The notes under the pieces: generated by a model
What the model was told of the DNA's origin: nothing
Databases searched by the model: none
What the model saw: only the letters and a program-made list of their open reading frames with translations
Program-made: the position numbers and the translations under genes
From: Rhodospirillaceae bacterium
GTDB lineage: Bacteria > Pseudomonadota > Alphaproteobacteria > Rhodospirillales > UBA2165
DNA length: 64,000 bases
Direction of reading: 5' to 3'
Assembly: GCA_018649725.1 (NCBI GenBank)
Contig: JABIHH010000088.1
Span: forward strand, 1 to 64,000
Part shown: positions 1-8,802 of the stretch, piece after piece
How the letters are laid out: each line of letters begins with the position of its first letter
Numbering within the stretch: position 1 is the first letter of the stretch

Positions 1-177
1 AAACTGTTAGCAATGGGGGTGAGCCTAAAATACCAATGAACGCGGCATTGAAAACGAGAGCCTTCATCTGATGCAGTTGAGCGCAGGATTAGTTCTGGTG
101 AATTTTAGCCCTGCGCGGAACGATTTTTTCTTTTCTCTAGTGCGGATTCATTTTGTCAAAATGATAGCGGATTCCTC

Positions 178-207
178 TTGACTCTCTCCTTAAATCGGTA
201 TTAGAGT
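178..207 (+). promoter_or_regulatory. possible promoter of the hemerythrin-GNAT operon
   Basis: A TTGACT hexamer at 178-183 resembles a sigma-70 -35 box, and an AT-rich TATTAG/TAGAGT stretch lies 15-18 nt downstream (199-207), just before the AGGAGAG ribosome site of the hemerythrin gene. The -10 match and spacing are imperfect, so this is only a candidate. Nothing else is recognisable in positions 1-177. Confidence 0.3.
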
Positions 208-235
208 ACTGAATTACTTATTTAGGAGAGGCTTT

Positions 236-727
236 ATGAATTTAAACAATCGTGTCACCAGACAACTTCACGATGAACATGTTGCCGTTATAGCTCTGAT
301 GGACAAATTGCAAAGCTTTTCAAGCAGCAATCAGCCGGATTTATCAAATTCTCAAGTGAGTAATTTTCTGAGTGATGTGAAAATCTCTATTGAAGGCGAA
401 GTCACCAATCACTTTAATTTTGAAGAAGAAGACCTCTTCCCGATCCTAAATAATGAAGGCGAAACCGATATGTCTGATCTACTTCATGAAGATCATGAGG
501 TGATTCTGCCTTTGGGCATGGAGCTTGTGGGCTTAATCACCGAGGCACAGGCAAATGGTTTTACCGCAGAGAGCTGGCAGAAATTTAAGCCCATGGGCAC
601 CGAGTTTGCCGAGCGCCTGCGCGATCATGCCAGCAAAGAAGAAATTGGCCTGGTTCCCCTCATCGACGACCTACTAGTTGCCGGTGTGGATGCGGATCTC
701 GCCCAGAAATACATCGATAACCGATAG
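236..727 (+). CDS. hemerythrin HHE-domain protein
   Basis: This 163-residue soluble protein is probably a di-iron oxygen- or NO-binding hemerythrin. The ligand pattern of the family is visible: His15, His59 with Glu63, His84/His87, and His131 with Glu135, spread over a four-helix layout. There is no signal peptide, so it should act in the cytoplasm. The ATG is preceded by AGGAGAG at 224-230. It is the first of three co-directional genes, followed by two acetyltransferases 32 nt downstream. Hemerythrins in this class are often linked to oxygen, NO or iron stress. Whether it protects the oxygen-sensitive benzoyl-CoA reductase encoded nearby is inference. Confidence 0.88.
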   Translation: MNLNNRVTRQLHDEHVAVIALMDKLQSFSSSNQPDLSNSQVSNFLSDVKISIEGEVTNHFNFEEEDLFPILNNEGETDMSDLLHEDHEVILPLGMELVGLITEAQANGFTAESWQKFKPMGTEFAERLRDHASKEEIGLVPLIDDLLVAGVDADLAQKYIDNR

Positions 728-759
728 TGTAATGCGGCTATAAAGCAGGAGAAACGGAC

Positions 760-1233
760 ATGGATATTACTGAGAATATGACAACCAGGCCTCTAAAGGC
801 TTCAGATCTGGATCAAGTTGTCGACATTGATAAGCGTATTGTTGGCTGGTCGAGACGTGGCTTTTTTCAAAAACGTGTCGATGCAGCAATCGAGCGGCCG
901 GACAGCTATGTCGTTGTTGGTGCCGTCGATGGGACGACTCTAGTGGGTTACGCCATCGCCCGCATTCATGGCGGCGATTTTGGCACCAAAGGCCGAACCG
1001 CCGCCCTCGACGCCGTCGGCGTTGATCCAAGATCGCAAGCCAAAGGCGTCGGCAAGCTTTTGATGGACGCCCTTGACGATGTGTTGCGCAAAAAAGAAGT
1101 TTCGGAAATTCGCACCCAGGCTGATTGGCACTTCCACGGCCTGATGAAATATTTCGACGCGATGGGCTTTGAAGTCGCCCCCGCACATATTCTGGAACGT
1201 ACGGCAGGCGATCAAGCCGGCGTGAATTTTTAG
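760..1233 (+). CDS. GNAT-family N-acetyltransferase (first of a tandem pair)
   Basis: This 157-residue single-domain Gcn5-related acetyltransferase should transfer acetyl from acetyl-CoA to an amine. The acetyl-CoA pyrophosphate loop is at about residues 87-101 (VGVDPRSQAKGVGKLL, matching the R/QxxGxG/A motif), after a core beta sheet with the GYAIARI strand near 63-69. An AGGAG site lies just before the ATG. It sits between the hemerythrin gene and a paralogous GNAT gene 14 nt downstream, which shares the RPLKASDLD-like start, the same strand order and the VDPR-Q-GVG motif, so a tandem duplication is likely. The substrate is unknown. GNAT proteins do occur in some anaerobic benzoate loci. 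Confidence 0.85.
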   Translation: MDITENMTTRPLKASDLDQVVDIDKRIVGWSRRGFFQKRVDAAIERPDSYVVVGAVDGTTLVGYAIARIHGGDFGTKGRTAALDAVGVDPRSQAKGVGKLLMDALDDVLRKKEVSEIRTQADWHFHGLMKYFDAMGFEVAPAHILERTAGDQAGVNF

Positions 1234-1247
1234 AGGAGGATCGAGCA

Positions 1248-1763
1248 ATGCAAGATTCCAATATCCGCAATGATTTTGTTGAAACCGATGAATTCGATCA
1301 GCCTGCACGTGATTATGTTCCTGTCAGATCTTTGAAAGCAGAAGATCTTGACGCCATTGTCAAAATTGATCGGCTGAGCACGGGCGAAAACCGCAAAGAT
1401 TATTACGAACGTCGCCTGCATGAAGCCCTGAACCAATCTGGTATTCGCGTTTCTTTAGTAGCGGAAGTAGATGATTTCGTCGCAGGATTTATCATGGCCC
1501 GAGTCGATCTCGGAGAATTTGGCCGGGCGGAACCCGTCGCGGTTATTGACACCCTCGGCGTTGATCCCCGCTATCAAGGAACCGGTGTCGGCCATGCCCT
1601 TATGTCTCAACTGCTGACAAACCTCAATGGCTTGCAAGTTGAAGCAGCCCGTACGATTGTTGAATGGAACGCGTTTGATATTTTGGCTTACATGCAATCT
1701 TGCGGCTTTAAACCGAGCCAGCGATTGGTCTTTTCCAGAAAGGTTCCGCCAGCAGCCGACTAG
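1248..1763 (+). CDS. GNAT-family N-acetyltransferase (second of a tandem pair)
   Basis: This 171-residue acetyltransferase is paralogous to the upstream gene. The acetyl-CoA-binding motif LGVDPRYQGTGVGHALM is at about 103-119. It carries about 20 extra N-terminal residues compared with its neighbour, rich in acidic and polar residues. The ATG is preceded by GAGGA (around 1234-1238), and the gene starts 14 nt after the preceding stop, so the two are cotranscribed. A strong terminator follows at 1791-1819. Substrate unknown; protein lysine or small-amine acetylation are both possible. Confidence 0.85.
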   Translation: MQDSNIRNDFVETDEFDQPARDYVPVRSLKAEDLDAIVKIDRLSTGENRKDYYERRLHEALNQSGIRVSLVAEVDDFVAGFIMARVDLGEFGRAEPVAVIDTLGVDPRYQGTGVGHALMSQLLTNLNGLQVEAARTIVEWNAFDILAYMQSCGFKPSQRLVFSRKVPPAAD

Positions 1764-1790
1764 AAATTCCTCCCCCAATACCCCAAAACT

Positions 1791-1819
1791 GCGCCGGTGT
1801 CCCCCACCGGCGTTTTTTT
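1791..1819 (+). terminator. rho-independent terminator after the GNAT pair
   Basis: A perfect 8-bp stem, CGCCGGTG (1792-1799) and CACCGGCG (1805-1812), with a 5-nt loop is followed by seven T residues (1813-1819). It ends the plus-strand hemerythrin-GNAT operon. Its T run overlaps the stop codon of the convergent gene at 1818, so the same hairpin may also end minus-strand transcripts, although the T tract on that side is weak. Confidence 0.88.
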
Positions 1820-2582
1820 ATTTCACAACATAATTAAAATATTTGAGAGACATTTCGTCGCGAAAGCCACTTTTAATGACTTTTTTTAAAGCCAGACGAA
1901 GATCTTTGGCGACTTTTTTTGGCATGCCTTTGCCGCCAGCCAACCAGATGTGCTCAACTTTCAGAACCTTGCCAAATTTTAGGCGTAGCGACTTGTCCAC
2001 CGCATTCTCATTCCAGCGCGTCAGAATTTCGTTTACGTCGCCATACCATGCTTTAACTCGGCCCATCTCAATCATCTTGATGGATTTTTTTACATTATTA
2101 AAAGACAAGATATTTTCGATGTTATTCTCTTTTAACTCCTGCTCATGTGAGGTGCCGCGCCAGGCACCAACCGCTGACAATTCACGCCCCTCTGCGAAAC
2201 TGTTGATTTTTTTTCCAAGAGAAACAAAGGCGCTTTTTGCGCCGATTATTGGCTCAATCCAAGTGTAATTGGCTTCCCTATTTGGCAATCGCGACAAGCC
2301 GGGAATGACGGCGTTTGGAGAGGCGCTGGCTTCTTTCATTGCGCGCGGCCACGGCACCAACCGATAATTGATTTGATAGCCTGACTCTGCGCTGACCTTG
2401 CGAACGAGTTCGATCAGAATGCCAGGCCGGGTAATCGAATCCATCATATAGCCAGGGATCTCTGACCCGAACATCGTCAGCACGGGCTTTTTATCCTGGG
2501 CCTGAGCCGATTGTCCAAGCAGTGATGCTAGACCGATTAAAACAACTGATATTGCCAAACCTCGTAAGTAATTTAATGCCAT
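1818..2582 (-). CDS. periplasmic solute-binding protein, family 3-like
   Basis: This secreted substrate-binding protein of the SBP_bac_3 type has 254 residues. A Sec signal peptide is visible at residues 1-28, ending in AQA before QDKKP. The mature protein shows the two-lobe pattern: a GILIELVRKV segment, a PWPRAM motif typical of this branch of amino-acid-binding-like proteins, and a hinge near FNNVKKS. The ATG at 2582 is preferred over an upstream in-frame start because it has a GGGAG ribosome site and begins the signal peptide. No permease or ATPase gene is adjacent, so it is an orphan. The ligand cannot be inferred. Confidence 0.8.
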   Translation of the reverse strand: MALNYLRGLAISVVLIGLASLLGQSAQAQDKKPVLTMFGSEIPGYMMDSITRPGILIELVRKVSAESGYQINYRLVPWPRAMKEASASPNAVIPGLSRLPNREANYTWIEPIIGAKSAFVSLGKKINSFAEGRELSAVGAWRGTSHEQELKENNIENILSFNNVKKSIKMIEMGRVKAWYGDVNEILTRWNENAVDKSLRLKFGKVLKVEHIWLAGGKGMPKKVAKDLRLALKKVIKSGFRDEMSLKYFNYVVK

Positions 2583-2670
2583 TTTCCGAACTCCCACAAC
2601 ATTAGTGCCCATTTTGAAATAGTTTCGAACTCATCAATTTCCAAATAATTTTACTAAAAATAATACTTTT

Positions 2671-3483
2671 CTATGGACTAAAAAAGGCGATGGTGCGCAC
2701 TTCAATACTTTCGCGGGGGATAAATTCCGCCGGCTCCTTGACTAATTTGGCAGCCCCGTGAGCGGACAAACGGGCCCGGCCATCCATTTCAGTGTCAAAG
2801 CATTTGATTAAAATGGCCTCTCCGGTCGTCATCTCCGGAAAATACATCCATTTTTGGCCCTCACCATAGGCCACCCGGTAGGTCTCACCGCGGCGATCTG
2901 GATAAATATGATCAGAGGCGATCAGATCTTTATCGACCATCGATGCCGCATCGCAGAGCGCCAATGGATCGGTTAGCACTGGCTCGGTCAATGGCCGCCA
3001 TACATTCACCATAACGTAGCGATGTTTTAGAAGCTCTTCCGCCTCATCAGGTAGAATATCATTTACCCGCTTTGGCCCGGACCAATCTGTGTAATCGTTA
3101 TGAACTGTCAGCACGGGTGCCCCGGTCCCCAATTTTTCACGTTTTTGAACATCTTGAATTCGATACGTGTGATCAAAAATCTCCACGCGATCCGCGCCCG
3201 TGAACTCCTTCAGCAAAGCAATGCATTCCTCGTAATAGTTGGTTTGGATCGCCGCTTCATCGTAGAAATCCGACACATCAGATACATGGTCCGTGATCAA
3301 AAAGCCTTCTCGATCCAGGCTTAGCTCATCGGCGACGTCTCGCCCATTGATCAGAGGGACAATTCGATCTTCAAAAGTACCGGTATCGCGCTTCGGATCA
3401 TCCATCGGTAATTTTGGATAGGTGGCTGGTTTCTCACCGGTATCAACGGCAAATTTCAGTGAGGCTCTTATTGGTACACTCAT
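2671..3483 (-). CDS. CmcJ/NvfI-like putative Fe(II)/2-oxoglutarate oxygenase
   Basis: This 270-residue cytosolic protein resembles the CmcJ/asaB family of hydroxylase or desaturase-like enzymes. A likely iron facial triad is visible, with His128 and Asp130 in VHNDYT and His242 in SAHGAA. Arg263 near the C terminus (EVRTIAFF) is placed to bind 2-oxoglutarate. These assignments are by motif only. GGGGAGAG lies upstream of the ATG. The gene is co-directional with, and 30 nt downstream of, a glutathione transferase gene, so the two are probably one transcript. The substrate is unknown. Family members modify small aromatic or antibiotic-like compounds. Confidence 0.65.
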   Translation of the reverse strand: MSVPIRASLKFAVDTGEKPATYPKLPMDDPKRDTGTFEDRIVPLINGRDVADELSLDREGFLITDHVSDVSDFYDEAAIQTNYYEECIALLKEFTGADRVEIFDHTYRIQDVQKREKLGTGAPVLTVHNDYTDWSGPKRVNDILPDEAEELLKHRYVMVNVWRPLTEPVLTDPLALCDAASMVDKDLIASDHIYPDRRGETYRVAYGEGQKWMYFPEMTTGEAILIKCFDTEMDGRARLSAHGAAKLVKEPAEFIPRESIEVRTIAFFSP

Positions 3484-3513
3484 ATTAAAATACTCTCCCC
3501 TATGCTCGTCAAT

Positions 3514-4359
3514 TTAGGCCGCCGCTTTGGCTAAGACACCAAAGGCCGTTACATGAATTCCTGTTTCTTTCTGTCGCTCAACCACATAGCGCGAAAACCT
3601 GTCCTGCAGGCCAGCAGGCTCCCACTCAACGAGCGCCTTTTGATAGCTCGGACGCGCCTTTACCTGCTCAAACCATCGACATAAATGTGGATAGCGCTCT
3701 AACGGCCAATCCATCAACATCATTCGGTGAACATTCGGCATCCAGGCAATATCCGCCAATGACATCTCATTACCCAATAACCAGTCACGATCAGCCAGGG
3801 CTGCATCCAGTTTTTTAAAATCAGCATCGGTACGATCTACCGCGGCATCCAGTTTTTCTTTCGGGAATTGGTCACTGCCTTGCCATTCACGCAGAAAATC
3901 AACCAGAACTTGGTTGTTATGACGTGAGGCGAAATCTTCAACCTCATCTTCGGACATGTCTTTACGGGGCCGGAAGAGAAACTCATGGGATAATAATTTC
4001 AGATCAGTCTGCGCCTTATCGGCGGCCGCCAGCCAATCTTGCATTTCCATCGTGTCTCCCTCGGGCCGCAAGGATGGATTGGGGTACTTTTTATCCAGAT
4101 AATCAATGATGTCGCAGGAATCGATCAGCAGCGTGCCGTTATCGACAAAGGCCGGCACCAATCCTTTCGGATTGATCGCCTGATATTCCGGCGTGGCGTG
4201 TTCATTTTTGGGGATATCAATAACATAGCCCTGCCATTCCAGATTTTTCTCAGCCAACGTGATCCGAACCCGCTGGGCGCAACTCGACAACTCGGCATGC
4301 CAGAGATGGAGACCTTTCAATTCTTTCAGGCTTTGGTCCTTCGGTTCAATTATCGGCAT
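3514..4359 (-). CDS. glutathione S-transferase family protein (paralog A)
   Basis: This 281-residue GST has an N-terminal thioredoxin-like domain (about 16-97) and an all-helical C-terminal domain. The putative catalytic region is SSCAQR, with Ser25, Ser26 and Cys27 at the start of the first helix. The cis-proline motif GLVPAF and the glutathione-binding IDSCDIIDYL segment are clear. It is divergent from a close paralog at 4452, sharing a 92-nt promoter region, and lies upstream of the CmcJ-like gene. The family conjugates glutathione to electrophiles, isomerises products or cleaves ethers. A role with aromatic substrates beside the benzoyl-CoA operon is inference. Confidence 0.85.
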   Translation of the reverse strand: MPIIEPKDQSLKELKGLHLWHAELSSCAQRVRITLAEKNLEWQGYVIDIPKNEHATPEYQAINPKGLVPAFVDNGTLLIDSCDIIDYLDKKYPNPSLRPEGDTMEMQDWLAAADKAQTDLKLLSHEFLFRPRKDMSEDEVEDFASRHNNQVLVDFLREWQGSDQFPKEKLDAAVDRTDADFKKLDAALADRDWLLGNEMSLADIAWMPNVHRMMLMDWPLERYPHLCRWFEQVKARPSYQKALVEWEPAGLQDRFSRYVVERQKETGIHVTAFGVLAKAAA

Positions 4360-4451
4360 CGGGTATCCTCACAAATTCTTTTGTCGACACTATAATAAAA
4401 TCGCCATAGCATGCACAAAATAATTTCAAAAAGTGTTCGGGGAGCGAAACA

Positions 4452-5288
4452 ATGCCGCTAATAGAAACTTCAAATGAGGAAGTTAAAACATTCGACGGCC
4501 TTCACCTTTATCATTTTTGGCTGTCATCGTGTTCACAGCGCGTCCGAATTGTGCTGGCCGAAAAAAACCAGGAATGGACCAGCCACGAAATTAATCTCGA
4601 GAAAATGGAACACGCCACGCCGGAATATCAATCCATCCATCCGCATGGCGTTGTCCCGGCTCTGGTCCATGACGGTCAGATCATTATTGAGTCCATAGAT
4701 ATCATTGATTATCTCGACACCACTTTCCCTGAGCCTCGGCTCCACCCGTCTTCTGAAGACAGTATCGCCAAAATGCATGATTTGATGAGCCAAGCCGATG
4801 GCGCGCAGCACAGCATCAAGACGCTCACCCACGAATTTTTGTTTAAGCAGCATGTGATGCCACCCGAAGCCTTCGAGGTGTTTGAGAAGAAACATGAAAA
4901 CGCGGAGCTTGTCGACTTCATGCGGGTTTGGAGTTCTAAAAGCGGTATTCCGTCCGCAGAGATAGACTCTGAGTTGAAACTTCAACATGATTATTTTGTT
5001 CAGCTTGATCAGGCTCTCGAAGGCCAGGATTGGTTGGTCGACAACACCTTCTCGCTGGCTGATATTGCCTGGATTTCCAATGTGAGACGGCTTGATCTTA
5101 TGCACTACCCCTTGGATATTCATCCAAATTTATTGGCGTGGTATGATCGCTTCCAGGCAAAGCCTAGTTATCAAAAAGGCATTAGCGAGCACGAGATTCC
5201 TCCCGCGCTCGCTGATTTTAATGCCTATAGTCTGGAGCGCGCCGCCGAAGGAACGGGGGTCCGTTCGTTCAAGCCGCTGGCCGCCTAA
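4452..5288 (+). CDS. glutathione S-transferase family protein (paralog B)
   Basis: This 278-residue GST is clearly homologous to the divergent gene at 3514-4359. It has the same SSCSQRVRI active-site region (Ser25/Ser26/Cys27), NPKG-like HPHGVVPAL cis-proline loop, SIDIIDYLD motif, and FSLADIAW in the C-terminal domain. A GGGGAGCG ribosome site precedes the ATG. Its stop codon overlaps the stop of the convergent bcrD by 4 nt (5285-5288), leaving no space for a separate terminator. The duplication and inversion of the two GST genes around a common promoter region suggests joint regulation. Substrate unknown. Confidence 0.85.
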   Translation: MPLIETSNEEVKTFDGLHLYHFWLSSCSQRVRIVLAEKNQEWTSHEINLEKMEHATPEYQSIHPHGVVPALVHDGQIIIESIDIIDYLDTTFPEPRLHPSSEDSIAKMHDLMSQADGAQHSIKTLTHEFLFKQHVMPPEAFEVFEKKHENAELVDFMRVWSSKSGIPSAEIDSELKLQHDYFVQLDQALEGQDWLVDNTFSLADIAWISNVRRLDLMHYPLDIHPNLLAWYDRFQAKPSYQKGISEHEIPPALADFNAYSLERAAEGTGVRSFKPLAA

Positions 5289-6133
5289 GACGCTTTTCGC
5301 AGATCTGCCTTTTCGGCCAATTTTTCGTGGCGGAAGCCGCCCCAAAGGGCCGCGCCGATCGCACCGGCGTAGATCGAATCATCGTGACGTTTGATCTCAA
5401 CATTGACCTTGTTTTTAGGATCAGCAACACCTTCAGCCATCGCTGCGACCAAACCTGTATCCAGAGCAAGACCGCCGGTGACCATTACATCGCCTTCCAT
5501 CACCTTGGTGGCGCGTAACAGCTTGAGCAGCCGGTTACCCATAGAAATGTGAATGCCCTTCAAGATGTTTGGTGCGGAAATACTACGAGACACCATATTG
5601 ATCACGTCGGTTTCAGCCAGCACGGCACAGATACCAGAAACCACTTCGGGATCATCGGCCTGCTGTGACAGCTCACCGATTTCTTCCAAAGTAATACCGA
5701 GATAACGCGCAATGTTTTCCAGGAATTGGCCGGAGCCCGAGGCACATTGGCTGGTCATGCGATATTCGAGGACTTTGCCACGTTCGTCAATTCGGATCGC
5801 ACGACCGTGAAGCGCACCCACATCCAACACCGAACGGGCATCTGGATTTAGATAAATGGCACCACGTGCGTGCGTTGTCATTGAATAAAAGTGACCGGTA
5901 TGAAACTCAAGGCTCTCACCTTCGCCTGTGGTGGCGATATAGTCGATATCGTCGCGGGTCAGACCGTTATCTTTTAATATTTCATCCATGGTGTCTTCGG
6001 CGAGTTTATATGGATCTCGCTTACGGATACGTTCCACCCGCTTTGCAATCCATTCGTTCTTATCGCCATTCACTTCAAACAGAGCAACTTTTACAGCACC
6101 TGTTCCGACATCAATTCCAACTGTTTTTACCAT
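5285..6133 (-). CDS. bcrD: benzoyl-CoA reductase subunit D (ATP-hydrolysing ASKHA subunit)
   Basis: This is one of the two ATPase subunits of class I benzoyl-CoA reductase, which couples ATP hydrolysis to low-potential electron transfer for ring reduction. At 282 residues it matches the known subunit length. The ASKHA phosphate-1 loop GIDVGTGAVK is at residues 6-15, and DVGALHGRAI near 104 is the phosphate-2 region. Cys130 (SQCASGSG) and Cys169 (GICAVLAET) sit where the cysteines of the shared [4Fe-4S] cluster are expected. Its ATG overlaps the bcrA stop as TAATG, implying translational coupling. It is the last gene of the operon and shares stop-codon bases with the convergent GST gene. Confidence 0.93.
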   Translation of the reverse strand: MVKTVGIDVGTGAVKVALFEVNGDKNEWIAKRVERIRKRDPYKLAEDTMDEILKDNGLTRDDIDYIATTGEGESLEFHTGHFYSMTTHARGAIYLNPDARSVLDVGALHGRAIRIDERGKVLEYRMTSQCASGSGQFLENIARYLGITLEEIGELSQQADDPEVVSGICAVLAETDVINMVSRSISAPNILKGIHISMGNRLLKLLRATKVMEGDVMVTGGLALDTGLVAAMAEGVADPKNKVNVEIKRHDDSIYAGAIGAALWGGFRHEKLAEKADLRKAS

Positions 6134-7482
6134 TATGCTGCTCCTTGCTCTTCTTCTGCACCAGTGACATCACCTTCCGCTGCCCGGAGAGCAAATGCTG
6201 CACCTCCTAAGGCACCGGTATAGATTGAGTCTGGGTCAATATTGATGGTGACCTCACCATAGTTTTCAAAAATCAGTTTCTTCAATTCGGTCACGGCAGC
6301 TTCGTTATTAGCCACACCGCCGGTAAAGGTGAACTGATCGGTGACACCGCCGGATCTTGAAATGATCGACATCGCGCGAAGGATGATGGCGCGGTGCAAA
6401 CCAGCCAACACGTCTTCGCGTTTTTCGCCAAGCGCCAAACGATCTCGCAACTCAGCGCCGGCAAACACCGTGCAGGTTGAGTTAATCTTGGCAACCTTGG
6501 TCGCCTTCGAGGCGAGCGGGCCCAATTCGTGGACACCCATATTCATCTCATCAGCGATATAACCGAGATAGCGTCCGCAACCAGCCGCACAGCGGTCATT
6601 CATTTGGAAGTTTTCAACAATACCTTCGCCATCCACCTGGATCGCTTTGGTATCCTGGCCACCAATATCCAACACCGTCCGAGTTTCGGGGTACATCATA
6701 TGCGCACCTAAACCATGGCAGAGAATTTCCGAGCGAATGTGATCTTTTGGGAACGGCAGGCGAACCCGGCCATAACCCGTACCAACCACAAAGGTCTCTT
6801 CTAATTCGACACCGAGCGCATCTTGAATGGGCTTGGAAATCTCTGCATCGCCGACATTAAATTCGGGAGCTTCTGTCACCAACTTGTCCAAGGCGCGGGT
6901 AAATTTACCAGACAGATCGCCTCCTGGTGGGCGGTTTTCCACCTCGATAATCGCTTTGTCATAGACATTAAGTAGAACATCATAGTTAAGATCAGCTTCT
7001 TTCGCGATTCTCTCGGAAGTCGACATAAACTGACCGCCGGCAATATCACGGAAAAAGTCCGATTTGCGTTCCGCACCGGGCGCAAACATTGGCACAGCGG
7101 CTTGTTCCAACTCAGCAAAGGTCGCATCAAGCGCTTCAACCATCGCTTTCTTCTGATCTTTAAAGCGCGGATTATCAGCAAAGCCGATACTCGTATCCTG
7201 TAAATCTTTCAACTGCTCAAGATATTGCTCAAGCCGGAAATTGCGTTCTAGCCCACTTAAAAAATCATCCACTTTGCCATCCAATTGAGAAATTTGCTCA
7301 AAAGCCCGGTGGAAAAGTGTAAAGCGCGTCGAGATCATCGCTTCCTGTTTGGAGATCGCCGCCGCCGTATCATAGTTCGACCGCGAGTTGGTGATCCCTT
7401 GGCCCAAGACATCCATATTGTCATCCATCAGGATGGCCTTGGTTGTCGTCGAGCCCAGATCAATTCCGATATAACATTTCAT
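6133..7482 (-). CDS. bcrA: benzoyl-CoA reductase subunit A (ATP-hydrolysing ASKHA subunit)
   Basis: This is the larger ATPase subunit of class I benzoyl-CoA reductase, 449 residues. The ASKHA motifs are split by an insertion: [10 protein letters not shown] at 6-15, a helical insert of roughly 200 residues, then [11 protein letters not shown] at 270-280 and [10 protein letters not shown] near the C terminus. Cys298 and Cys302 (RCAAGC) and Cys337 (NSTC) supply the candidate iron-sulfur ligands. A strong AAGGAGA site precedes the ATG. The gene is 27 nt downstream of bcrB and is coupled to bcrD by a TAATG overlap. The length and insert distinguish it from the 2-hydroxyglutaryl-CoA dehydratase activator. 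Confidence 0.93.
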   Translation of the reverse strand: MKCYIGIDLGSTTTKAILMDDNMDVLGQGITNSRSNYDTAAAISKQEAMISTRFTLFHRAFEQISQLDGKVDDFLSGLERNFRLEQYLEQLKDLQDTSIGFADNPRFKDQKKAMVEALDATFAELEQAAVPMFAPGAERKSDFFRDIAGGQFMSTSERIAKEADLNYDVLLNVYDKAIIEVENRPPGGDLSGKFTRALDKLVTEAPEFNVGDAEISKPIQDALGVELEETFVVGTGYGRVRLPFPKDHIRSEILCHGLGAHMMYPETRTVLDIGGQDTKAIQVDGEGIVENFQMNDRCAAGCGRYLGYIADEMNMGVHELGPLASKATKVAKINSTCTVFAGAELRDRLALGEKREDVLAGLHRAIILRAMSIISRSGGVTDQFTFTGGVANNEAAVTELKKLIFENYGEVTINIDPDSIYTGALGGAAFALRAAEGDVTGAEEEQGAA

Positions 7483-7509
7483 ATTTCTTCTCCTTGTCTG
7501 AAGCTGCGA

Positions 7510-8802
7510 CTAGGCGGCTTGCGATTGGCGTTTTTGTTCGATCATTTGGAAATAACTCTCAAGCCGGTTTTTAACGTTGGCCGGAGAGAAGTACCGTGGA
7601 TCAACCAAATCAGTTTCAATAAACGCACAAGGCTTACCGGTGCGGGCTTCAACTTCTCTGAGCATCAGCAATTCGCCAGCGGCAAAACTGTTGCAGCTTT
7701 TAATCGAGTTAACCAACATACCATCGGCTTGATACTCTTCGACGAGATCAGCCATCATGGTGGTACGATCGGGCAAGTTCCGGTTGGTGTAGCAACCCAT
7801 GCAATATTCAGCGAGGGATTCCAGCGGATTTTGTGGATCGTGGCGGAAGCCGTCATAATCGTATACGCCGCCCACTTTGGAGTAGGAACTCGCAACAACA
7901 ACGGCACCATCTTCGTGGAACATTTTCCAGAACTCACGGAAGTTGGTCCAGTTTGGTGGTCCTTCAACAACCAGACGATATTTCTCTTCGCCCATTTCAC
8001 CTTCTGGCGTAACGGGACCAAGACCTTTCGCCAGGCGATCTTCAATTTCCACCCGCAGCATGCGGTAGTAATCAACCGCATCTTCGGTTCCCCGGAAGGC
8101 ACCGAAGATTGGCCCGATGTAATAAACGCCGCCAAAGTAAGCATCGATTGGCGAGCGGATATTTTTGGCACTTTTCAGCACCCAAACAAGATCGTCTTCT
8201 GCTTTAGCGGAAGCTTTCATATATTCACGCAGACGGTCGATATCAAACTTAACGCCGCTGACTTCTTCCATCATCGGAATAACATCTTCTTTGAGCTGCT
8301 TAACAACATAATCACGCATGTTCTTGGTGATTTTGCCATCGCCTTCATACGGCACATGCAGCATGACGGTTGGGCATTTGTATTGCTCACGAAGTAGTTC
8401 AAACCACTTCAAGAAGGTGTAACACCCAGTATAAGACAGCATGAGCATATCGGGGTTTGGCATTGGCTTACCATTTGGCGCAATATTGCCTTTGGCCATC
8501 ATGCCGAGGTCAGCTTTCACATAGGTACACACGTCTTCCGAATGACCCATTTTTTCAGCGTCTGAGATCATGCTGCCAGATTGCTTGCGCATCGCGTTGC
8601 CGAGAGCATTAATCTCCGGCAAGTTGTTGGCAAAGTCGAAACACATGATCAACTCGTTGATATTGCCCGGCACAAAGGTTGACACCATCTTTTGGCCGGT
8701 TTCTGGTGCAGAAGTAATTTTATCGTAGTTGCCTGCGATCATTTTCTTCTGCAATAACATTGAATCGTCTTTAATAACGTCAGTTGAAACATCCGCACAC
8801 AT
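7510..8802 (-). CDS. bcrB: benzoyl-CoA reductase subunit B (substrate-binding subunit)
   Basis: This is one of the two substrate-reducing subunits of class I benzoyl-CoA reductase, of the 2-hydroxyacyl-CoA dehydratase D superfamily. I start it at 8802 (430 residues, MCADVSTDVI): that ATG overlaps the bcrC stop as TAATG and has a GGAG ribosome site, whereas the in-frame ATG at 8817 has none and would overlap bcrC by 16 nt. Candidate cluster ligands include Cys92, Cys127 (YTGCYT), the CMGC pair and the SCNSF cysteine in the last third. It forms the catalytic heterodimer with BcrC and receives electrons from BcrA/BcrD. Confidence 0.93.
   Translation of the reverse strand: MCADVSTDVIKDDSMLLQKKMIAGNYDKITSAPETGQKMVSTFVPGNINELIMCFDFANNLPEINALGNAMRKQSGSMISDAEKMGHSEDVCTYVKADLGMMAKGNIAPNGKPMPNPDMLMLSYTGCYTFLKWFELLREQYKCPTVMLHVPYEGDGKITKNMRDYVVKQLKEDVIPMMEEVSGVKFDIDRLREYMKASAKAEDDLVWVLKSAKNIRSPIDAYFGGVYYIGPIFGAFRGTEDAVDYYRMLRVEIEDRLAKGLGPVTPEGEMGEEKYRLVVEGPPNWTNFREFWKMFHEDGAVVVASSYSKVGGVYDYDGFRHDPQNPLESLAEYCMGCYTNRNLPDRTTMMADLVEEYQADGMLVNSIKSCNSFAAGELLMLREVEARTGKPCAFIETDLVDPRYFSPANVKNRLESYFQMIEQKRQSQAA

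Noticed and set aside
7285-8397. Long plus-strand reading frame (370 codons) antisense to bcrB and bcrA
   Set aside because: It has no recognisable family or ribosome site and spans two well-supported minus-strand genes whose codon structure explains the open frame.
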